Shown here: in pieces, positions 59,314 to 64,000 of the stretch
Layout of the letters: each line of letters starts with the position of its first letter
How positions within the stretch are numbered: position 1 is the stretch's first letter
From: Metabacillus sp. FJAT-52054
Lineage (GTDB): Bacteria; Bacillota; Bacilli; Bacillales; Bacillaceae
Assembly (NCBI RefSeq): GCF_037201815.1
Contig: NZ_CP147407.1
Coordinates: 1,868,723-1,932,722, forward strand
DNA length: 64,000 bases
Direction of reading: 5' to 3'
Notes under the pieces: model-generated
Databases searched by the model: none
The model's input: the letters and a program-made list of their open reading frames with translations, nothing else
Told to the model about the DNA's origin: nothing
Program-made: the position numbers and the translations under genes

Positions 59314-60555
59314 TTGATTAAAAGGTATACGTGCCAAAATGGAGTAAGAATTGTGCTTGAGAACATACCAACTGTCCGATCTGTAGCACTGGGTGTCTGG
59401 ATCGGAACAGGTTCTAGAAGCGAAACCCCTGAAATAAATGGGGTGTCGCATTTTCTTGAACATATGTTTTTTAAAGGAACAGAAACAAGATCTGCCCGGG
59501 ATATAGCGGAGGCTTTTGACAGCATTGGCGGACAGGTAAATGCGTTTACGTCAAAAGAATACACATGCTACTATGCCAAGGTGCTTGATGAGCACGCGGG
59601 AATGGCTCTTGATATTTTGTCTGATATGTTTTTCAATTCAGCCTTTGATGAGGAAGAGTTGAAGAAAGAGAAGAATGTTGTATTCGAAGAGATCAAGATG
59701 TATGAGGATACGCCGGATGATCTTGTGCATGATTTGCTTAGCAAGGCTGCCTATGGCAGTCATCCGCTTGGGTATCCGATTCTTGGAACAGAAGAAACGT
59801 TATCTTCTTTTAATGGCGACTCTTTAAGAGACTATATGTCACGCTTTTATATTCCTGAAAATGTCGTCATTTCGGTTGCAGGTAATATTAGCGAAGCTTT
59901 TATAGAAGAAATTGAAAAGAAATTCGGTTCCTATACCTCCTCCTATAAACAGGAGGCGTTTGAGAAACCAGGTTTCCTAAATCAAAAACTCTCCCGCAAA
60001 AAAGAAACAGAGCAGGCACATCTATGTCTTGGCTATGAAGGCCTCGAAATCGGACATGAAGATGTTTACAGTCTGATTGTTATGAATAATGTGCTTGGAG
60101 GGAGCATGAGCAGCCGCCTATTCCAGGACGTAAGAGAGCAGAAGGGTCTGGCCTATTCTGTATTCTCGTATCATTCCTCCTATGCAGACAATGGAATGCT
60201 GACCATTTATGGAGGGACTGGAAGCAGCCAGCTTGAGGTTTTGTATGAAACAATTCAGGAAACGCTGAACAAGCTGAAAGCAGAAGGTATTACAGCGAAA
60301 GAGCTCTTGAACAGCAAAGAGCAAATTAAAGGAAATTTGATGCTCAGCCTTGAAAGCACAAATAGCCGCATGAGCCGAAACGGCAAAAATGAATTGCTTC
60401 TCGGAAGACACCGTACTCTTGATGAAATGATTGAAAAGGTAAATGAAGTGACTGAAGAAAGTGTAAACAGGCTCACTCTTGATATTTTCAGCAAACCTTA
60501 TTCCCTTTCATTGATTAGTCCCGAGGGCGAGCTTCCGGAAAGCCTCCTAAAATAA
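59314..60555 (+). CDS. mlpA: M16 zinc metalloprotease MlpA (YmxG)
   Basis: Insulinase/processing-peptidase family enzyme, 413 aa. The inverted zinc motif HFLEH lies near residue 50, with the third ligand Glu in EEIKMYEDTPDD. It contains the SRLFQDVREQKGLAYSV block. B. subtilis MlpA has been linked to control of extracellular protease gene expression. The TTG start (MIKRYTCQNGVRIVLE) follows AGGAGGA; no ATG fits the family N-terminus. Confidence 0.96.
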   Translation: MIKRYTCQNGVRIVLENIPTVRSVALGVWIGTGSRSETPEINGVSHFLEHMFFKGTETRSARDIAEAFDSIGGQVNAFTSKEYTCYYAKVLDEHAGMALDILSDMFFNSAFDEEELKKEKNVVFEEIKMYEDTPDDLVHDLLSKAAYGSHPLGYPILGTEETLSSFNGDSLRDYMSRFYIPENVVISVAGNISEAFIEEIEKKFGSYTSSYKQEAFEKPGFLNQKLSRKKETEQAHLCLGYEGLEIGHEDVYSLIVMNNVLGGSMSSRLFQDVREQKGLAYSVFSYHSSYADNGMLTIYGGTGSSQLEVLYETIQETLNKLKAEGITAKELLNSKEQIKGNLMLSLESTNSRMSRNGKNELLLGRHRTLDEMIEKVNEVTEESVNRLTLDIFSKPYSLSLISPEGELPESLLK

Positions 60556-60560
60556 TTTTC

Positions 60561-60596
60561 AAAAAAATGCCTGCCCTATGTGCAGGCATTTTTTTT
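60561..60596 (+). terminator. Intrinsic terminator after mlpA
   Basis: AATGCCTG/CAGGCATT with a 9-nt loop, followed by a run of T. Confidence 0.94.
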
Positions 60597-60634
60597 ATTA
60601 AGACCGCATTATATAGAATAAGGAGTGGTGGAAA

Positions 60635-60910
60635 ATGAGACTGAGCGATATGAGCGGCAAAGAAATTGTGGATGTGAAAAGAGCAGAGAGACTGGGTATT
60701 CTCGGCCAAACAGATTTAGAAATCAATGAACAGACAGGCCAAATTACAGCCCTTGTCATTCCGTCTCAAAAGTGGTTCGGAATGCGGAAGCAGGGAGCAG
60801 AAGTAAAGGTGCCATGGCAGCATATCCGTAAGATCGGAAATGATATGATTATCCTGGATGTTCCGGATTCGGAAATAGCCCAACTGAATTTAAATGCTCC
60901 AGGCGAATGA
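60635..60910 (+). CDS. ymxH: PRC-barrel protein YmxH (YlmC/YmxH family)
   Basis: Small protein (91 aa) with a PRC-barrel: MRLSDMSGKEIVDVKRAERL, then INEQTGQITALVIPS and VPWQHIRKIGNDMIILDV. YlmC/YmxH proteins are common in spore formers and their function is unknown. GGAGTGG precedes the ATG. The terminator overlaps its last codons. Confidence 0.93.
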   Translation: MRLSDMSGKEIVDVKRAERLGILGQTDLEINEQTGQITALVIPSQKWFGMRKQGAEVKVPWQHIRKIGNDMIILDVPDSEIAQLNLNAPGE

Positions 60911-60930
60911 CCATGTCTTCGCTTTTTTTT
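60903..60930 (+). terminator. Terminator overlapping the end of ymxH
   Basis: GCGAA/TTCGC with a 10-nt loop that contains the ymxH stop codon, followed by T8. Confidence 0.75.
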
Positions 60931-61085
60931 GTGTGAAAATATTTATTTTGCTCTTCATCCACCCCTTTTTATATATGCAGCGACTTTAAAGACTGTAAGA
61001 AAGATGTTGTTTTGAAAATAAAACAAAAAATGAAAGCGGCTGCCTCCAATCATCAATGCAGGTTATTCCGATTGCAAGGAAACAT

Positions 61086-61117
61086 TCACCCGGCACCTGC
61101 CATTCTCATATAATGTG
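61086..61117 (+). promoter_or_regulatory. Putative sigma-K promoter of dpaA-dpaB
   Basis: CACC (AC core at 61088) is 16 bp from CATATAATG at 61107, close to the sigma-K pattern mAC-N16-CATAnnnTA. Dipicolinate synthase genes are under sigma-K in B. subtilis. The remainder of the 313-nt gap 60911-61223 is AT-rich, with only the ymxH terminator at its start and the dpaA ribosome-binding site at its end. Confidence 0.45.
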
Positions 61118-61223
61118 AGCGAAAGTCTTTTGATCGCTGTTTAAATAAAAATACTGTTTAACAAGACTCCATTAACGGCAAGAAATTCAATCCAGAACGA
61201 GATGAAGAAGGTGACTAGACCTT

Positions 61224-62126
61224 ATGTTAACCGGCTTAAATATTGCTGTCATCGGCGGAGATGCAAGACAGCTTGAAGTCATAAGAAAACTGACCGAATT
61301 GGGAGCGAAAATCTGGATGGCAGGGTTTGATCAGCTTGATCATGGGTTCGCAGGAGCTGCTAAAGCGAAGATGAACGAAATTGATTTTTCTGTGATCCAT
61401 GCCATCATTCTCCCTGTACCAGGGACGACGATAAACGGTACAATTGATACCGTTTTTTCGAACGAAGAAATTATCATCAGCGAGGAATGGCTGAGCAAAA
61501 CACCTAAGAATGCTGTCATCTATTCAGGCATTAGCAATGCCTTTCTGGATCAGATTCTTAAATCTGCGAATCGAAAACACGTCCAGCTCCTGGAAAGAGA
61601 TGATGTGGCGATTTATAATTCGATCCCGACTGTTGAGGGGACAATTATGATGGTTATTCAAAACACGGATTTTACCATTCACGGGTCCAATGTGAGCGTC
61701 CTTGGTCTGGGGAGAGTCGGTATGAGCGTTGCCCGCACCTTTGCTGCTCTTGGTGCAAAAGTGAAAGTTGGTGCAAGGAAATCGTCCCATCTCGCCCGTA
61801 TTGAAGAAATGGGATTGACCTCTTTTCACTTGGATCACATTGTGAAGGAGGCATCCGGATCAGACATTTGCATTAACACAATTCCCCACATGATTTTAAC
61901 TCCGGCTGTACTATCGGAATTGCCTTCGCATGCACTTGTTATTGATTTAGCCTCCAAGCCCGGAGGGACAGATTTTAAATTTGCCGAAAAACGCGGGATC
62001 AAAGCCATGCTTGCTCCGGGTCTGCCGGGAATCGTAGCTCCAAAAACAGCGGGACAAATTTTGGCAAATGTGCTCACGCAGCTCCTTGGCGAGCAATTAT
62101 TAGAAGGAAAGGAGTCCTCCTCATGA
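61224..62126 (+). CDS. dpaA: Dipicolinate synthase subunit A (SpoVFA)
   Basis: With DpaB, oxidises a dihydrodipicolinate-pathway intermediate to dipicolinic acid for the spore core. It is made in the mother cell. It is 300 aa. The N-terminus has LNIAVIGGDARQLEVIRKL. The NAD(P)-binding domain has SVLGLGRVGMSVARTFAALG near residue 160. The C-terminal LAPGLPGIVAPKTAGQILAN block is diagnostic. AAGAAGGTGA lies 14-20 nt upstream of the ATG. It overlaps dpaB by 4 nt. Confidence 0.97.
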   Translation: MLTGLNIAVIGGDARQLEVIRKLTELGAKIWMAGFDQLDHGFAGAAKAKMNEIDFSVIHAIILPVPGTTINGTIDTVFSNEEIIISEEWLSKTPKNAVIYSGISNAFLDQILKSANRKHVQLLERDDVAIYNSIPTVEGTIMMVIQNTDFTIHGSNVSVLGLGRVGMSVARTFAALGAKVKVGARKSSHLARIEEMGLTSFHLDHIVKEASGSDICINTIPHMILTPAVLSELPSHALVIDLASKPGGTDFKFAEKRGIKAMLAPGLPGIVAPKTAGQILANVLTQLLGEQLLEGKESSS

Positions 62127-62722
62127 ATGTAAAAGGAAAAACGATCGGTTTTGGTTTAACTGGATCTCATTGCACGTATGACGCTGTCTTTCCAGAGATT
62201 CAAAAACTTGTGGAACTGGGAGCGAACGTGCTTCCTGTTATCACAAACACGGTAAAATCTACGATTACCAGATTCGGAGATGGAGAAGACTGGGTGCGAA
62301 GAATTGAGGAAGCAACCGGAAATGAAGCGATTGATACAATCGTAAAGGCCGAACCGCTTGGACCGAAAATTCCGCTTGACTGTATGGTTGTTGCTCCTTT
62401 AACAGGCAATACGATGAGCAAGCTTGCAAATGCAATGACAGAATCCCCTGTACTTATGGCAGCGAAAGCAACGATGAGAAATAACAAACCAGTCCTTCTT
62501 GGGATCTCAACGAACGATGCACTTGGCTTGAATGGTGTAAATTTAATGAGGTTAATGGGAGCGAAAAATGTCTTTTTTATTCCATTCGGCCAGGATAACC
62601 CTGAGAAAAAACCGAATTCCATGGTAGCCAGAATGCATATGCTGGTTCCATCTTTGGAAGCAGCTCTCGAGCATAAGCAAATACAGCCGGTTGTTGTTGA
62701 AAGATTCAGAGACGAAGAATAG
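62123..62722 (+). CDS. dpaB: Dipicolinate synthase subunit B (SpoVFB)
   Basis: Flavoprotein-like (HFCD fold) subunit, 199 aa. Blocks are GKTIGFGLTGSHCTYDAVFP, DCMVVAPLTGNTMSKLANAM and the C-terminal FIPFGQDNPEKKPNSMVARM. Its ATG overlaps the dpaA stop codon, so the subunits are translationally coupled. Confidence 0.97.
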   Translation: MNVKGKTIGFGLTGSHCTYDAVFPEIQKLVELGANVLPVITNTVKSTITRFGDGEDWVRRIEEATGNEAIDTIVKAEPLGPKIPLDCMVVAPLTGNTMSKLANAMTESPVLMAAKATMRNNKPVLLGISTNDALGLNGVNLMRLMGAKNVFFIPFGQDNPEKKPNSMVARMHMLVPSLEAALEHKQIQPVVVERFRDEE

Positions 62723-62851
62723 GAATGAACTCCAGCAGAAGGGTAAAAAAAATCGTTCATGAGAACACCAATGTGTTAGAATATTATCTAACATCAATTG
62801 TACATGAACCGGTAGTAGTTGATGAATGGATTGCGGAAGGGGTTATGGCAA

Positions 62852-63895
62852 ATGAGCTCAAATGGATATCGTGTTGCAGTCACGGGCGCAACAGGTGCCG
62901 TAGGCCAGCAGATGCTGAAAACGCTGGAGGAACGAAATTTTCCTATTTCTGAATTAAAATTGCTGTCGTCTGAACGATCGGCGGGCACAACCATTACGTT
63001 TAAAGGCAAATCCTATACAGTAGAAGCGGCTAAGCCGGAAAGCTTTGAAAATATTCAAATCGCGCTTTTTAGTGCAGGGGGCAGCGTATCAAAGAAATTA
63101 GCTCCTGAGGCAGTAAAAAGAGGGGCAATCGTTGTAGATAATACAAGTGCTTACCGCATGGATCCGAACGTACCGCTCGTTGTTCCTGAAGTCAATGAGG
63201 AGAGCCTGAAAAATCATCAGGGCATTATCGCCAATCCAAACTGTTCTACTATACAGATGGCTGCCGCACTTGAGCCAATCCGTAAAGCGTACGGATTGAG
63301 CAAAGTGATTGTATCTACCTATCAGGCCGTATCAGGTGCAGGGGCAGCTGCAATCAATGAACTGAATGATCAAACACGTGCTATATTGGACGGCAAGGAA
63401 TACACGCCATCCATTCTTCCTGTTAAGGGAGATAAAAAGCACTATCAAATCGCATACAACGCCATTCCTCAAATTGATAAATTTCAGGAGAACGGCTATA
63501 CATTTGAAGAAATGAAAATGATCAATGAAACGAAAAAAATTATGAATATGCCTGAGCTTGCGGTAGCTGCAACTTGTGTGCGGCTTCCTGTTGTGACAGG
63601 CCATTCTGAATCTGTATACATTGAAATCGGCAAAGATGATGTATCTGTGGCCGATCTGCATCATTTGCTCCTTGAAGCACCAGGAATAACGCTTGAAGAT
63701 AACCCGGCTGAACAGATTTATCCGATGCCTGCCAATTGTGTTGGCAAAAATGATGTATTCGTAGGCAGAGTCCGAAAAGACCTGGATCAGAAAAATGGCT
63801 TTCACCTATGGATTGTTTCTGATAACCTTCTTAAAGGTGCGGCATGGAATTCCGTTCAAATTGCGGAAAGTCTTATTAAGCTTAAGCTTGTGTAA
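62852..63895 (+). CDS. asd: Aspartate-semialdehyde dehydrogenase
   Basis: Reduces aspartyl phosphate to aspartate semialdehyde, the branch point to lysine, diaminopimelate, dipicolinate, threonine and methionine. It is 347 aa from ATG 62852 ([20 protein letters not shown]), with GGAAGGGG upstream; the in-frame ATG at 62819 is family-atypical. The catalytic Cys is in [16 protein letters not shown] and the His in [15 protein letters not shown]. The 129-nt gap before it has a TGTTAG/CTAACA inverted repeat (62774-62793) around an AT-rich centre, possibly promoter-linked. Confidence 0.97.
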   Translation: MSSNGYRVAVTGATGAVGQQMLKTLEERNFPISELKLLSSERSAGTTITFKGKSYTVEAAKPESFENIQIALFSAGGSVSKKLAPEAVKRGAIVVDNTSAYRMDPNVPLVVPEVNEESLKNHQGIIANPNCSTIQMAAALEPIRKAYGLSKVIVSTYQAVSGAGAAAINELNDQTRAILDGKEYTPSILPVKGDKKHYQIAYNAIPQIDKFQENGYTFEEMKMINETKKIMNMPELAVAATCVRLPVVTGHSESVYIEIGKDDVSVADLHHLLLEAPGITLEDNPAEQIYPMPANCVGKNDVFVGRVRKDLDQKNGFHLWIVSDNLLKGAAWNSVQIAESLIKLKLV

Positions 63896-63903
63896 TGGAT
63901 AAG

Positions 63904-63945
63904 GAAGAGAGCTGGGCAGCTGTCCCTGCTCTCTTCTGTTGATTT
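63904..63945 (+). terminator. Hairpin after asd with weak T-tail
   Basis: The 9-bp stem GAAGAGAGC/GCTCTCTTC has inner GGG/CCC pairs and is followed by TGTTGATTT. The T-tail is weak, so partial read-through into dapG is likely. Confidence 0.6.
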
Positions 63946-63981
63946 ATGAAGGGAAATTGAACAGTTGGGGTGTAGGAAGCG

Positions 63982-64000
63982 ATGAAAATTCTGGTTCAAA
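63982..64000 (+). CDS. dapG: Aspartokinase DapG, first codons only (runs off window)
   Basis: ATG 63982 opens MKILVQ, which fits the start of diaminopimelate-sensitive aspartokinase I. GTAGGAAG lies upstream. The asd-dapG-dapA order in B. subtilis supports the call. Only six codons are visible. Confidence 0.7.

Overview
The window is about 64 kb of core chromosome from a motile, endospore-forming Bacillaceae bacterium. All 67 genes I recognise lie on the + strand. Their order matches the Bacillus subtilis topA to dapG segment almost gene for gene. Sporulation genes (dpaA/dpaB), CodY, PolC, SigD, FliY and the SwrB/SwrD-like proteins point to Bacillus or a close relative such as Metabacillus. 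I cannot name the species from sequence alone. I see no prophage, insertion sequence, CRISPR array, rRNA or tRNA gene, and no frameshifted gene.

Layout. Positions 1-6867: the 3' end of topA, then trmFO, then xerC-hslV-hslU-codY (recombination, the two-component ClpQY protease and the global nutrient repressor). Positions 7062-33812: a fla/che cluster of 33 genes with almost no spacers and no recognisable internal terminator. It holds rod, hook and MS-ring genes, the C-ring switch, the type III export apparatus, FlhF/FlhG placement proteins, chemotaxis proteins, SigD and a SwrB-like protein. Positions 33824-37193: rpsB, tsf, pyrH and frr, largely as separate units with their own terminators. 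Positions 37260-43046: uppS-cdsA-dxr-rasP-proS (envelope lipid synthesis, site-2 protease, tRNA charging). polC follows at 43372-47688. Positions 47723-55439: a long structured leader, then rimP-nusA-ylxR-ylxQ-infB-ylxP-rbfA and truB-ribF (transcription elongation, translation initiation, ribosome maturation). Positions 55445-60910: rpsO, pnp, ylxY, mlpA and ymxH. Positions 61107-64000: the dipicolinate synthase pair dpaA-dpaB, then asd and the first codons of dapG. These join the aspartate/lysine pathway to spore-core dipicolinate.

The genes themselves are ordinary. The more interesting signals are in the non-coding DNA: (i) two copies of a miniature repeat with terminal inverted repeats, one about 80 bp shorter inside; (ii) a roughly 440-nt leader before rimP-nusA carrying a canonical intrinsic terminator, as expected for NusA autoregulation by attenuation; (iii) a 10-bp hairpin with a 4-nt loop placed between the likely Shine-Dalgarno and the start codon of swrD; (iv) long structured arms ending in U-runs between rbfA and truB and between rpsO and pnp; (v) a CodY-box-like sequence upstream of the fla/che promoter. 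I did not find a convincing new multi-gene system. All promoter, fold and regulator assignments were made by eye.
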